A stretch of 64,000 nt of DNA from Solimicrobium sp. (GCA_021155915.1 JAJNBE010000005.1:1-64000); one strand, 5' to 3'; positions 41,124 to 51,486 are shown, counted from the first letter of the stretch. Numbers and translations: made by a program. Notes: generated by a model not told the origin, from the sequence alone.

Positions 41124-42824
41124 CTATGTTAGGATGCTCTTTTTAAGATTTTCCATACGCTGTCTTTTCTCTCGATTCTGAGCTTGTAAAGTACTAATAG
41201 TAATCGGAAGTGGCCTCTTCTTTGCACCTAAACGCACACCTGCGACCGCAAGTTTATTATTACTTCTCGCATTAAGTCCAATAACGTCAGGTGAAGCGGT
41301 ATTTTTATCCTCACTATGCCCGTGCAACATTCTTATATTCCATATCGAGGCAACGACTTGCATTTCCTGATGCGTTGGGCGAAAACCAGTGAACTCGTCA
41401 AATAAAGTCGCATTTAACTCACGCTCTTCCGCCGTGCTCTGTTTTAATACCAAGTCTGGACGTGGTCGAGGCTGTCGATTGATTCCGGCAACTAACTTGT
41501 CCATTTTAATAGGCTCAGAGTAACGCTTTGGCCAAGTAATATCAATAAAAGCCGTTGAAATTACTGAATTCTCACCGTCCTTTGAGAGCTTAAAACCATG
41601 ATGCGAATAAACGGTCCGTGCGTCTTCATCGTAATATGCATTGAGGAAAACTTCATTTTGATGCGCTTCCCATTCTTCCGGTGTCGCGGTATCTTTTCCA
41701 AAACAGCCGAACGAAGCACAAAAATTGAGCACTTCAAATCCAGGCGTCAAATTAAACGAAGATATATCTCCGAAATTTTTAGTTAGAAAAACGTCGTGAT
41801 TTCCAAGCAAATAAAAATCATTCTCTGTGAATTGCTTATGGATATTCGTCCGTATTATCCGGTCAGCATTTTTATTGACAGAGAATCGGTCGTGGGCGCC
41901 ATCGCCCAAACATCTAAACGGTGTGTGACCTCTTCGGAAACTCAGATGGTTAACCAGTTCATCCATTTTCTCCTGGATAACTTCGTCAGTTTGAAACCTT
42001 GCCCATAACAATGGTCTCATCCAACGTCCCAATGAAAACAATTTTTCTGATGCTTCGCCCGGTTCACTTATGGCTTCAATTAATTCTGATGGCAACTCTA
42101 TACCGGCCTTCACTACACCTTTTATACCGTCCAGCATTTCCCTCAAAATTTGATCAGCTAATTTATTATCCAGAAGCTTGCCTGAAAATACATTCAAATG
42201 GTCAATGACTTCTGCTTCTGCATTTATAACATCTGCTAAAAGTACCAATCCAACTGCGTCACTAATCGTTATTCCAGCGTAAATACTACCGACGATTTGA
42301 CGTGCAGAACTTCCATCCAGATCTCCCAAAACAATGGGAGATTTACGTCCCACACTTGCGACATTTTCCAGTTCAAAAAGAGGATGGAATAGCAATTTTG
42401 CGGTTGGAGTAAGTTTCTCATATAGGCTAAGCAGTGTGAGCCTGCTACGTAACTCTTCTAAACTGTATTTCCCCAGATAAGTTAAGAGTTGCCCTTTATC
42501 ATTTTTTAGTTCAAGGATGATATCCGCATTTTGATCCCAACTATTCGCGATTATATAACCCTGCCCTTGAAACCGAATTTCAAGTGCGTATACATCAGGT
42601 GCCAATTCTGATAGCCCCCTCAAGAGAGTGTTAAAATCTTCGCTGTTAACAATTGCAGCAGCTTCTGCTGCATTTGCCTGAATACTGAAATCCGGAGAAA
42701 TAATTTTTTGTAATGCTGAGGATACATCAGTTGGAACGTGCCTTTGCTTCGTTGTTATAGTTAGCTGGGCTGGTATGGTTTCAGAAAAAACATTGTTAGA
42801 AAATGAAATGTCAAAAATGTTCAT
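41124..42824 (-). CDS. PPP-type metallophosphatase-like protein (effector candidate)
   Basis: 566 aa; ordered motifs VLGDLDGSS, CLGDGAHDRF, YLLGNHDVF, VYSHHGF, MLHGHSE resemble GDxHG/GDxxDRG/GNH[DE]/H/GHxx of calcineurin-like phosphatases. Confidence 0.65.
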   Translation of the reverse strand: MNIFDISFSNNVFSETIPAQLTITTKQRHVPTDVSSALQKIISPDFSIQANAAEAAAIVNSEDFNTLLRGLSELAPDVYALEIRFQGQGYIIANSWDQNADIILELKNDKGQLLTYLGKYSLEELRSRLTLLSLYEKLTPTAKLLFHPLFELENVASVGRKSPIVLGDLDGSSARQIVGSIYAGITISDAVGLVLLADVINAEAEVIDHLNVFSGKLLDNKLADQILREMLDGIKGVVKAGIELPSELIEAISEPGEASEKLFSLGRWMRPLLWARFQTDEVIQEKMDELVNHLSFRRGHTPFRCLGDGAHDRFSVNKNADRIIRTNIHKQFTENDFYLLGNHDVFLTKNFGDISSFNLTPGFEVLNFCASFGCFGKDTATPEEWEAHQNEVFLNAYYDEDARTVYSHHGFKLSKDGENSVISTAFIDITWPKRYSEPIKMDKLVAGINRQPRPRPDLVLKQSTAEERELNATLFDEFTGFRPTHQEMQVVASIWNIRMLHGHSEDKNTASPDVIGLNARSNNKLAVAGVRLGAKKRPLPITISTLQAQNREKRQRMENLKKSILT

Positions 42825-43257
42825 AAGATAAAAGTAAAAGCAAGAAAATGATCTGAGGATCAGGTTGATGAAATGGAATTAAATCGCTGATTGTTAAGAA
42901 TAAAAAATGTGCTTCTATCGGAGCAATACTGAAATCGTCTGGATCATTAATTGCATCCATCATCAAGCCAAAATAAGACAAGATAAACAGGGCAAACGAA
43001 CTGTCTGAATTTTTGAAATCACTACGTTGGACCATTACGCCCGCGATACATGAACCCATGTGTGACTAGAGTTTTCCAAGAATAATAAGAAAAATTTATA
43101 ATCGGATTTTTTCAGTTCGCTAGAGGGAGAGAGGTTCTCATTGCTAAGCTACTTCCACCATCAAATCCCTACCCCCACTCATCGTGTTCTTCGAAGCACA
43201 TTTATTCTCTAATTTCGAAATGGGCGAACTATAGTGATTCGATAACGCGCAATCAAT

Positions 43258-43304
43258 TGTGGTTAACCACAGTTAGGGTTAACCCCAATTCGGGTAAACC
43301 ACAG
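43258..43304. promoter_or_regulatory. Tandem GGTTAACC palindromes upstream of TM2-domain gene (possible operator)
   Basis: TGTGGTTAACCACA-gtta-GGGTTAACCCC-aattc-GGGTAAACCACAGG. Confidence 0.4.
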
Positions 43305-43452
43305 GTGATATTTGAGGGGAAAAATGGTATGTGGACTAATACGTCGAAGCTGATGCTGATAGGCTAAGTCAACTTGAAAAAGAGGCAAGCGAAAAAAGGT
43401 AATGGTGAAATGGAGTTCTGTACAATAGCCCCTTCTTTGCGAAAAAATTATA

Positions 43453-43866
43453 ATGAACTCACACAAAAACAAAACCCTTGCAGCACTCCTCGCCGCAATG
43501 GGCGGTACGCTTGGAGTTCACCGTTTTTATTTAAAAGGTGGACAGGACAAATGGGCATGGTTACATCTGATGAGCCTGCCGGTTTCGGGCTTGATTTATC
43601 TTTTAAATCAGAACATAAATCCGTTCTTTACCGCCCTTCCGATCTTGGTATCCACACTGACTGGTTTTATAACCTGTTTGGTTATTGGTACCACATCAGA
43701 TGAAAAATGGGATGCACAGCACAACGGTGCTTCTTCCAAGAAGTCAAATTCTGGCTGGCCCATTGCGATAATTCTAATAGTTACTTTAGCCGTGGGTGCA
43801 TCTTCGTTGATCGCTGTGATCGCACGTACCTTTGATTTACTTTTTACGGGCGGCGCATATGGGTAA
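43453..43866 (+). CDS. TM2-domain membrane protein
   Basis: 137 aa; KTLAALLAAMGGTLGVHRFYLKGGQDKWAWLHL typical TM2 start. Confidence 0.8.
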   Translation: MNSHKNKTLAALLAAMGGTLGVHRFYLKGGQDKWAWLHLMSLPVSGLIYLLNQNINPFFTALPILVSTLTGFITCLVIGTTSDEKWDAQHNGASSKKSNSGWPIAIILIVTLAVGASSLIAVIARTFDLLFTGGAYG

Positions 43867-44108
43867 CCTAAGCTTGATATTAGATCGAACTTAATTTGAG
43901 CATCCAGCCAGTTTTCTCACGCATTGGTATACAGCTGTGTGGTTTTATCGTGATCTCAACTAAGAAAGTCAGCCTGGTGCGTTGTAACCTGTATACTATT
44001 CTCGACTGTAATGCCATATTTAGAGACTTACTTTTAAGTAAGCTAAGTTAATTAAGTTAGTTTCAGAAAGAATTACACTTTAACGTTATAGCCAAATCGG
44101 ATTATTTA

Positions 44109-46178
44109 ATGAAAATCAAAAAAAATATCGGCTCATCTCGCGTGCTTATCTCCTCGTTGTTAATTACAATGCTTGCAGCCTGCGGGCACAAAGAAGATTC
44201 CTCATCACCAGATACTGTTCCTCCAGATGTAATAGTTCCTACGGCTACAACCGTTTCTGGAACCGCTGCAACGGGGGCTCCAGTCCTAGGCGAGGTAATT
44301 GCTTTTGACAAAAACTTTAAAACATTTGTTACAAAGACTAATAACGATGGCACCTTTAATCTTGAATTAAAAGACGGTACTGCTCCCTTTATGTTGTTCG
44401 TATCAGGTAGCTCTAACGGACAACCCGCGGTTCTCGCATCTTTTGTAAAGACGAAAGGGGGGACTGCCAATATCACTTCCATTACCGATTTCATCACCGC
44501 ACTAGTGGGTGGAGTACCGGCAGCTAATTTACTGCTCGAGCAATGTAAAACTGCCCAGCCAAATTGTGACAAATTCTTGCAAGGCCTGATTGAGGGTCCC
44601 CGAGCTGATGTTGTGAGGAAGTTGGTCCAACAAGCGCTTGTTGCAGTCAATCCAAACAATTACGACCCAATGACCGTTAATTTTAGGGCGGATGGCACAG
44701 GCATGGATGCGGTGCTCGATTCAGTTAATGTCAGCTATAGCCCCCCTGTTGACAACAACCTTTGGATTGCGTCAATAAAGCCTAGAAATGTTGCTGGGGG
44801 AGTACCTGTTGTTTTTGTCACGGCGGAACTGTCAGAGGATACGGACCGCGATGTTAACTCCAGTGTAACGATAAGCAACACTGATCCTGCAACTGTAAAA
44901 AACGAAATAAACGTTGCTACCGAAGCATTGGAACAAATGAAGGTATGTTTAGCTTCGTTAAACGCTTTGTATCCGGTTGGTATGACCAGCGCTCCGAGCC
45001 CGGCAGAGATTAATCCGTTTATCGATGCTACCTTCATGAATAACGGCGTGAATAAAGAAAATTATGTTAGGGCACTTACCCAATTAACTACGTTCGGCGG
45101 CGGCTTAGCACGGCCGAACTTATTTGCTGCTAACCTTTCTTATAGCAGCATGAATTTCAACCCAAGCAGTAGTGGTGCAATTAACCCAGCAAGCGCTCCA
45201 CTCAATCTTCAAGCTCCTGTACCTTATGCTTGGGTTAGTCTGGGAAATAATCGAAATTGGAAATTCGTTAAAGGTCAAGATTATTCTGGTTGCCCGGGGG
45301 GTTGGAAAATAGCTGGAGACCAGCACACTATTGAGATGAAAATGGAATCCAGTGTACTCAGGACCTCTTCGGGCCCTTCAAACCCTGCCACCTATTCACA
45401 CTCACTTTCTATTCATGCTCTGCCTGAATACAGTGTGGGTTCAATTGTTATCAGTGGTTCCGGATTGGCAGTTTATAGCGGGAGTCCAGTTTCACCGGTG
45501 GGCCAGGCAAAGCCCATCACCTTGTTTGACGTTGGCAATGGTCGTAACTACGTGATGCGCGGACAAGTAGATGACGATGGGGTTCTCGTTCCCCGTGGTT
45601 TTTATGGTGCTAGAGATGCTATAACTAGTTGTCAGGATTTTCCTGCTATTGTGCCGACCGTGCCAACAGGAACCCCTTGCTATGATGAGACCAAGATCAC
45701 TCCAACCGGGTTGGGAAAGGCAATGTTCACGTGGACGTTATATACAAATAGAGATGCCACCGGAGCTGTGGCCGCGGTAGTTCCAATTCAAGTTGACGCT
45801 GTGCCACTTCCCGCTTCGTTTTTGACACAACATGATAAGGACCTATTTCCACAAGAAATTACTACGCCTACTCTTTCCGCAATAAATCAGTTAATAGCAG
45901 AAAGCGGCCAAATAATAAGAGATAATGCTATTTTTTATAACTACAAAACTTCTTCCTTGTTTAACCCAATTAGCGGTAATTGTGCTCTTGATTTCGGTGA
46001 AGGGTGGAACATGCAGCAGAGCCAAGACATGACTCTTTCAGCCTGTTCTTTTACTAAGGACGGTTTAGTGTCCGGATCTCTTGTTAAAGGTGCTTATCAA
46101 GTAACTAAAGGGACTTACAGCATAACAATTCAGGCAGTCGGAAACAACCTTATTTCAAAGGGTAACCTGCCTTCCTAG
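44109..46178 (+). CDS. Large lipoprotein with N-terminal carboxypeptidase-regulatory-like (Ig-like) segment
   Basis: 689 aa; lipobox LAAC; VSGTAATGAPVLGEVIAFD...TNNDGTFNLEL pattern. Confidence 0.75.
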   Translation: MKIKKNIGSSRVLISSLLITMLAACGHKEDSSSPDTVPPDVIVPTATTVSGTAATGAPVLGEVIAFDKNFKTFVTKTNNDGTFNLELKDGTAPFMLFVSGSSNGQPAVLASFVKTKGGTANITSITDFITALVGGVPAANLLLEQCKTAQPNCDKFLQGLIEGPRADVVRKLVQQALVAVNPNNYDPMTVNFRADGTGMDAVLDSVNVSYSPPVDNNLWIASIKPRNVAGGVPVVFVTAELSEDTDRDVNSSVTISNTDPATVKNEINVATEALEQMKVCLASLNALYPVGMTSAPSPAEINPFIDATFMNNGVNKENYVRALTQLTTFGGGLARPNLFAANLSYSSMNFNPSSSGAINPASAPLNLQAPVPYAWVSLGNNRNWKFVKGQDYSGCPGGWKIAGDQHTIEMKMESSVLRTSSGPSNPATYSHSLSIHALPEYSVGSIVISGSGLAVYSGSPVSPVGQAKPITLFDVGNGRNYVMRGQVDDDGVLVPRGFYGARDAITSCQDFPAIVPTVPTGTPCYDETKITPTGLGKAMFTWTLYTNRDATGAVAAVVPIQVDAVPLPASFLTQHDKDLFPQEITTPTLSAINQLIAESGQIIRDNAIFYNYKTSSLFNPISGNCALDFGEGWNMQQSQDMTLSACSFTKDGLVSGSLVKGAYQVTKGTYSITIQAVGNNLISKGNLPS

Positions 46179-46192
46179 ATAGAAGCATAAAG

Positions 46193-46227
46193 AAATGCCG
46201 CTTTGAAAGATGAGCGGCATTTTTTTT
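46193..46227 (+). terminator. Rho-independent terminator of lipoprotein gene
   Basis: AAATGCCGCTttgaaagatgAGCGGCATTTTTTTT. Confidence 0.88.
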
Positions 46228-46248
46228 AACTCAGAAACGGTAGTTAAA

Positions 46249-46388
46249 GAGATCTCTGCATAACCGAAGCAAACTAGTCAAAGACAGGGCCTATGGAGCG
46301 TAGTAACCGGCATGTACTCAAGTACATGAAGATTGAGAGCGCGGTGCAACACCGTTCTTGGCTCGCGCGGTAGTAGTGCAAAGATATC
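46249..46388. repeat. Dispersed palindromic repeat (copy D)
   Basis: gagatctctgcataac...ggcATGTACTCAAGTACATgaag...ttggctcgcgcggtagtagtgcaaagatatc; inverted arms around a central palindrome. Confidence 0.85.
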
Positions 46389-46472
46389 AACTTTACGAAA
46401 TCATTGACAAGCTATAAAAATTTTTAGGAAGTCAGCAATGAAGCTGGGCACATCGGCGCCCACCCTACGAAA

Positions 46473-48281
46473 TCAAAACTGCTGCACTGACAATGCCAGT
46501 GTTCCACAGCCTCCCAACAAAATGCTCGTTCGTATTCCTGGCACCTGCACTAAAAAATGCTCCGAAAAGAAACGCGAAGTTGCAATTTTTGCCTGATAGA
46601 ATGATATATCCGGTGCATCATGGTTTAACTTTTCAAAAGCAACCAAAGCTGCCCGCGCCATTTGCCAACCGCCCAAAACCATCCCGGCCAATTTTAAATA
46701 CGGGACACTTCCGGCAAATACCGCTTTGCTATCACTTTTCACTGTATTAACTACAAAATTAATGACCTCGTCCATTGCGTTCACGGCTGCAGACAATTGC
46801 GCTTCTATCGCCATTAAATCCGGCTGGTACGTTGCTGCCAACTGCGCTGCAGTAGCACGTATATCAGCTAAAAATACCTTTGCGACGGCGCCCTGGTCGC
46901 GTGCTGTTTTACGTGCTACTAAATCGTTTGCTTGAATAGCCGTAGTACCTTCATAAATGGTTAAGATCCGCGCATCGCGATAATGCTGCGCCGCACCGGT
47001 TTCTTCGATGAAGCCCATCCCACCGTGTAATTGAATGTTGGTCGACGCCACATCTATCGACATCTCAGTCGACCAACCTTTAACAATCGGCACCAAATAT
47101 TCATACATCGACTGATTTTTCTTACGTATTTCCATATCGGTATGGTGGTTTGCCGTGTCAAGAATTGCGGCAGCTACATATGCTAAAGCACGTGCTGCTT
47201 CCGTTTGCGCACGCATTGTCATAAGCATACGTTTAACATCAGGATGATGAATGATCGCAACTGGCCCAGCTGAGCCGTCTAGATCACGCGACTGAATACG
47301 CTCTTTAGCAAAAGCCACCGCTTGTTGATAAGCTCGCTCCGCAATGGCTATGCCTTGCACGCCAACGGCAAACCGGGCTGCGTTCATCATAATGAACATA
47401 TATTCCAAGCCGCGATTTTCTTCGCCAATTATTGTACCAATTGCCCCACTGTCCGCATCGCTCGGTTCGCCAAATTGTAAGACCGCAGTAGGGCTAGCTT
47501 TAATACCCAGTTTATGTTCGATGGAAACACAATGGACTTTATTATGCTGGCCCAACGAACCGTCGGAATTAATCAAAAACTTAGGAACAATGAATAACGA
47601 AATACCTTTCACACCTTCCGGGGCATTGGGTGTACGAGCTAACACAAGATGCACGATATTTTCTGCCATATCATGCTCACCATAAGTGATAAAAATTTTG
47701 GTCCCGAAAAGTGAAAACGTTCCATCCCCCCGCGGCAAGGCACGCGTTCTTACCATTGACAAGTCTGAACCTGCTTGCGGCTCAGTTAAGTTCATAGTTC
47801 CGGTCCATTTTCCACTAATAAGATTTTTCAAATAAAGTGTTTTTTGTTCAGCATTACCGGCCGTCAATAGCGCTTCAATAGCTCCGTCGGACAACAACGG
47901 GCACAGAGCAAATGAAAGTGATGCAGAATTTAACATTTCAATGCACGGCGTCGCCACGATTTTTGGTAAACCTTGCCCACCAAATTCAGACGGATGTTGA
48001 ACACCTTGCCATCCTGCTTCTCCATAGAGTTTAAAAGCTTCTTTAAAACCTGTCGTCGTGAATACTTTGCCATCCTTCCAGTAGCTGGGCGCCTGATCTC
48101 CCACCCAATTTAATGGGGCAATAGCGCTGGCCACAAATTTGCCGTGTTCTTCTAGAATAACGTCAACCGTTTCACCGGTGGCTTCCTCACATCCGGGCAA
48201 AGCGTTGATTTTTTTTAACCCTGCTAATTCATTAATAGCGAATAACATGTCTTTCAACGGGGCCTGGTAGGTAGCAGTCAT
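46473..48281 (-). CDS. Acyl-CoA dehydrogenase (long FadE12/AcdA-like form)
   Basis: ACAD motifs MNLTEPQAGSDL, LHGGMGFIEE, YRDARILTIYEGTTAIQANDL; start reset to ATG at 48281 because the longer track start lies near repeat copy E. Confidence 0.92.
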   Translation of the reverse strand: MTATYQAPLKDMLFAINELAGLKKINALPGCEEATGETVDVILEEHGKFVASAIAPLNWVGDQAPSYWKDGKVFTTTGFKEAFKLYGEAGWQGVQHPSEFGGQGLPKIVATPCIEMLNSASLSFALCPLLSDGAIEALLTAGNAEQKTLYLKNLISGKWTGTMNLTEPQAGSDLSMVRTRALPRGDGTFSLFGTKIFITYGEHDMAENIVHLVLARTPNAPEGVKGISLFIVPKFLINSDGSLGQHNKVHCVSIEHKLGIKASPTAVLQFGEPSDADSGAIGTIIGEENRGLEYMFIMMNAARFAVGVQGIAIAERAYQQAVAFAKERIQSRDLDGSAGPVAIIHHPDVKRMLMTMRAQTEAARALAYVAAAILDTANHHTDMEIRKKNQSMYEYLVPIVKGWSTEMSIDVASTNIQLHGGMGFIEETGAAQHYRDARILTIYEGTTAIQANDLVARKTARDQGAVAKVFLADIRATAAQLAATYQPDLMAIEAQLSAAVNAMDEVINFVVNTVKSDSKAVFAGSVPYLKLAGMVLGGWQMARAALVAFEKLNHDAPDISFYQAKIATSRFFSEHFLVQVPGIRTSILLGGCGTLALSVQQF

Positions 48282-48299
48282 TTCATTACTCCATAAAGA

Positions 48300-48440
48300 G
48301 AGACCTTTGCTCAACCGTAGCGAGCGAGCGGAAGTCAAGGCGCACGGATCGCAGCACCCGGAATGTACTTGAGTACATCAGGATTGCGAGCACCGTGCAA
48401 CGCCGGATTTGGCTCGCGCACCAGGTTGTGCAGAGATCTC
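48300..48440. repeat. Dispersed palindromic repeat (copy E, best preserved)
   Basis: gagacctttgctcaacc...cggaATGTACTTGAGTACATcagg...ttggctcgcgcaccaggttgtgcagagatctc. Confidence 0.88.
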
Positions 48441-48560
48441 AAAAAAAGGACAGGAGGCAGTTTGAAACAAGCCGGCTGTCCGTGTATAGCGGTACTCATT
48501 ATTTTATCGTTTTGGCTAACCCCGCGTATGAAAAAAAAACGCAGCGCAACCAGGAAACTG

Positions 48561-49490
48561 TCAACCTAATTCCGCAATTAGCTTTGGCACAATGTCGAAC
48601 AGATCTCCCACAATGCCATAATCAGCAATCGAGAAAATGGGGGCTTCCGGATCTTTATTAATCGCCACAATCGTTTTGGAATCTTTCATCCCAGCCAAAT
48701 GTTGAATTGCACCGGAGATTCCAATCGCAATGTATAACGATGGCGCCACAATTTTTCCAGTTTGACCCACCTGCCAATCGTTTGGCACATAACCGGCATC
48801 CACAGCAGCACGTGATGCGCCCATAGCGGCACCTAACTTATCAGCTAAAGGTTCCAATAATTTAAAATTGGCGCCAGAACCCATGCCCCGGCCGCCTGAC
48901 ACAATAATCTTCGCGGCCGTTAACTCAGGCCGCTCCGATTTAGCCACTTCGCGCGATAGGAAGCGAGATTGTCCACAATCGGCTACGACCATTATTTTTT
49001 CAATTTCAGCCGATCCTCCTTGCGCTGCACAATCAAAACCCGTGGTACGCACCGTAATAACTTTAATTGCATCAGCTGATTGGACTATCGCAATGGCGTT
49101 ACCTGCATAAATTGGACGCTCAAAAGTATCGGGGGTTATCACTTTGGTTATTTCAGAAATTTGGGCCACATCTAGCTTAGCCGCTACTCGAGGCAAAATA
49201 TTTTTTCCATAAGCCGTTGCAGGAGCCACAATGTGACTATAATTAGAAGCAACCGCCAGAATTTGTGCTGCACAATTTTCTGCTAATCCATCCGAAAAAT
49301 GCGCTGCATCAGCAATCAATACTTTAGCTACACCCATCAATTGCGCAGCTTCTTCGGCGATAGCCATACAATTAAATCCGCTAACCATAATATGAACTGC
49401 GCCCCCCAACTGTGCTGCAGCAGTTACGGCGTGAGCAGTGCTAACTTTCAGACTGACATTGTCATGTTCAGCAATTACTAAGGTCGCCAT
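48561..49490 (-). CDS. etfA: Electron transfer flavoprotein alpha subunit
   Basis: 309 aa; [71 protein letters not shown]. Confidence 0.97.
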   Translation of the reverse strand: MATLVIAEHDNVSLKVSTAHAVTAAAQLGGAVHIMVSGFNCMAIAEEAAQLMGVAKVLIADAAHFSDGLAENCAAQILAVASNYSHIVAPATAYGKNILPRVAAKLDVAQISEITKVITPDTFERPIYAGNAIAIVQSADAIKVITVRTTGFDCAAQGGSAEIEKIMVVADCGQSRFLSREVAKSERPELTAAKIIVSGGRGMGSGANFKLLEPLADKLGAAMGASRAAVDAGYVPNDWQVGQTGKIVAPSLYIAIGISGAIQHLAGMKDSKTIVAINKDPEAPIFSIADYGIVGDLFDIVPKLIAELG

Positions 49491-50240
49491 TTAAATCACC
49501 TTCGCTTCGTTTTTGAGTTTAGCGACTAAGGTCGCGACGTCCGGCACTATATGTCCAGGGGAACGTTTTGCGGGTTCAAGTACTTTTATGGTTGTCAAGC
49601 GAGGAGATATGTCCACATTCAACTCGACTGGTTTAACGTTATCCAATTGCTTCTTCTTCGCCTTCATAATATTAGGCAATATTACATAACGCGGTTCGTT
49701 CAAACGTAAATCTGTCGTAATAATTGCAGGCAAATTCAATGACAGAGTTTCTAAGCCGCCGTCCACTTCTCGGGTGACAGTGGCCCGCCCATCTGCGACA
49801 ACCACTTTCGATGCAAAAGTGGCTTGTGGCCAATCTAACAGAGCAGCCAACATCTGACCTGTCTGATTACAATCGTCGTCAATCGCCTGTTTGCCTAAAA
49901 TAATTAAGGAAGGTTGTTCTTTGTCGACCAGTGCTTTCAACAACTTTGCCACTGCCAAGGGTTGAAGTTCAACATCAGTTTCAACTAGAATACCCCGATC
50001 TGCCCCAATTGCCATTGCAGTACGCAATGTTTCCTGACATTGGACGACTCCGCAGGAGACGGCAATAATTTCTGTTGCAATGCCAGCTTCTTTTAAACGA
50101 ACTGCTTCTTCGATGGCGATTTCATCGAACGGGTTCATTGACATTTTTACGTTAGCAATATCCATGCCCGACTGATCCGAGTTAACCCGCACCTTGACGT
50201 TGTAGTCAACAACACGCTTGACTGGTACTAAAATTTTCAT
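49491..50240 (-). CDS. etfB: Electron transfer flavoprotein beta subunit
   Basis: 249 aa; [54 protein letters not shown]. Confidence 0.97.
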   Translation of the reverse strand: MKILVPVKRVVDYNVKVRVNSDQSGMDIANVKMSMNPFDEIAIEEAVRLKEAGIATEIIAVSCGVVQCQETLRTAMAIGADRGILVETDVELQPLAVAKLLKALVDKEQPSLIILGKQAIDDDCNQTGQMLAALLDWPQATFASKVVVADGRATVTREVDGGLETLSLNLPAIITTDLRLNEPRYVILPNIMKAKKKQLDNVKPVELNVDISPRLTTIKVLEPAKRSPGHIVPDVATLVAKLKNEAKVI

Positions 50241-50470
50241 ATTTGCCTTGAGTTCGGTGGACGTTTTCTAGAACCGGCGATTATAAACTGAGACATGAAT
50301 CTAATCTACGAACCATCAACAAGTTCTCGTTATTCAGTAGAAAAGTAGCTTTTTATCAATGTGGTTTACCCTAATTGCACCCTATCGCGCATAAGTGTAA
50401 AGTTCGGCCCGATGCCTTATCTAGACATAAAGCAGAACCAAAACTCAACACGAATAATAAGCCTCACCCT

Positions 50471-50896
50471 ATGGAACCTCTCTCTCCCCTTAGCTATATC
50501 TTCCGATTCAATCCACAAGATTCCATTAACGCGATGAAGTTAATGATAGAAAATTCCGATGTACAAGCTTTAAATAAGGCACTCAATATAACTGTACTTA
50601 CCCACGATGTATTAAGTCTTTTGTTTAAAAAAGCATGCCTAAGCGACAACCTTACTATTATTAATATGATGATTAGAAATGAAAGCTACACACCTGCCAT
50701 ACTGGGCAATATTTTAATAAATAGTATTCACAAATATGGAATCAGATCGAAATTAGCATTCGAGTTACTTCATAATTTCGTGTTCAAAGAAAAAGCACTG
50801 AACGCAGCATTTCGTATTGCTGTGGAAGATGAGAGTAATTTAAGTGATGATTTGGATATCATTGACTTATTAGAGAGCTATGGAGCAAAACTATAA
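50471..50896 (+). CDS. Hypothetical small helical-repeat (ankyrin-like) protein
   Basis: ORF track start 50375; internal ATG 50471 more plausible. Contains helical repeats such as LNITVLTHDVLSLLFKKACLSDNLTIINMMIR and C-terminal DIIDLLESYGAKL (ankyrin-like). Confidence 0.5.
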   Translation: MEPLSPLSYIFRFNPQDSINAMKLMIENSDVQALNKALNITVLTHDVLSLLFKKACLSDNLTIINMMIRNESYTPAILGNILINSIHKYGIRSKLAFELLHNFVFKEKALNAAFRIAVEDESNLSDDLDIIDLLESYGAKL

Positions 50897-50919
50897 TAAT
50901 CCTAGACTCCTCTGTTGGA

Positions 50920-51218
50920 CAGGTTCACCCTAGGTTCACCATAGGTGCACCATAGGTTCAATGGTACGTTTTTCCGGCTTCCTGGTCGCATCATTTCTTC
51001 TGGTGCTTAGGAAACTTTCCTCGCAGGAAAAGCCCGTCGAAAAGTCCTACGGAAAGTCCCGAAGGTAGAATGCATGCGTGCTGTGCTGGAACCCCTGCCG
51101 CACCGCGTCGATGCGGCAACCTATATGTTGCAAGGAGGAGCCACGCGGCCAGGAAACCGGAAAAATGTACCATTGAGTCTATGGCGAGCCTATGGGGAGC
51201 ATACGGCAAGCCTGTAGC
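50920..51218. repeat. ~300 bp inverted-repeat element with 11-bp tandem repeats in each arm
   Basis: Left acaggttcaccctaggttcaccataggtgcaccataggttcaatggtacgtttttccggcttcctggtcgc versus reverse-complemented right acaggcttgccgtatgctccccataggctcgccatagactcaatggtacatttttccggtttcctggccgc. Confidence 0.85.
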
Positions 51219-51486
51219 GTTCCCACCTAAACGGTGATGTAGGTAGAGAGCGAAACCCTCCATGAATCCAATCTGTTATCGAAGCTAAGAAGCGGTCAAA
51301 CGAGGAATTTAGGATAATACTTGCCAAACGACTTAAAAGAAGTGCAGTTGACTTCGGAGCGTTGCATGTAATACAGAATAGTGCTCTTAGTATGATAGTT
51401 AATGTTTCTCGGCTTCACCACGAAGCTATATCAGTGTAATGGCGACTCTTGGTTCAATAGAAGATCCGGTAGTAACTATAGAAAGA

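Noticed and set aside
42811-43059. 82-aa minus ORF overlapping the start of the phosphatase-like gene
   Set aside because: No RBS or recognisable domain; overlaps the better-supported 566-aa ORF.
48363-48661. ORFs 48363-48569 and 48395-48661
   Set aside because: Derived from repeat copy E and the antisense of etfA; not protein-like.
50991-51263. 90-aa minus ORF in the inverted-repeat element
   Set aside because: Composition follows the inverted repeat and there is no support for coding.
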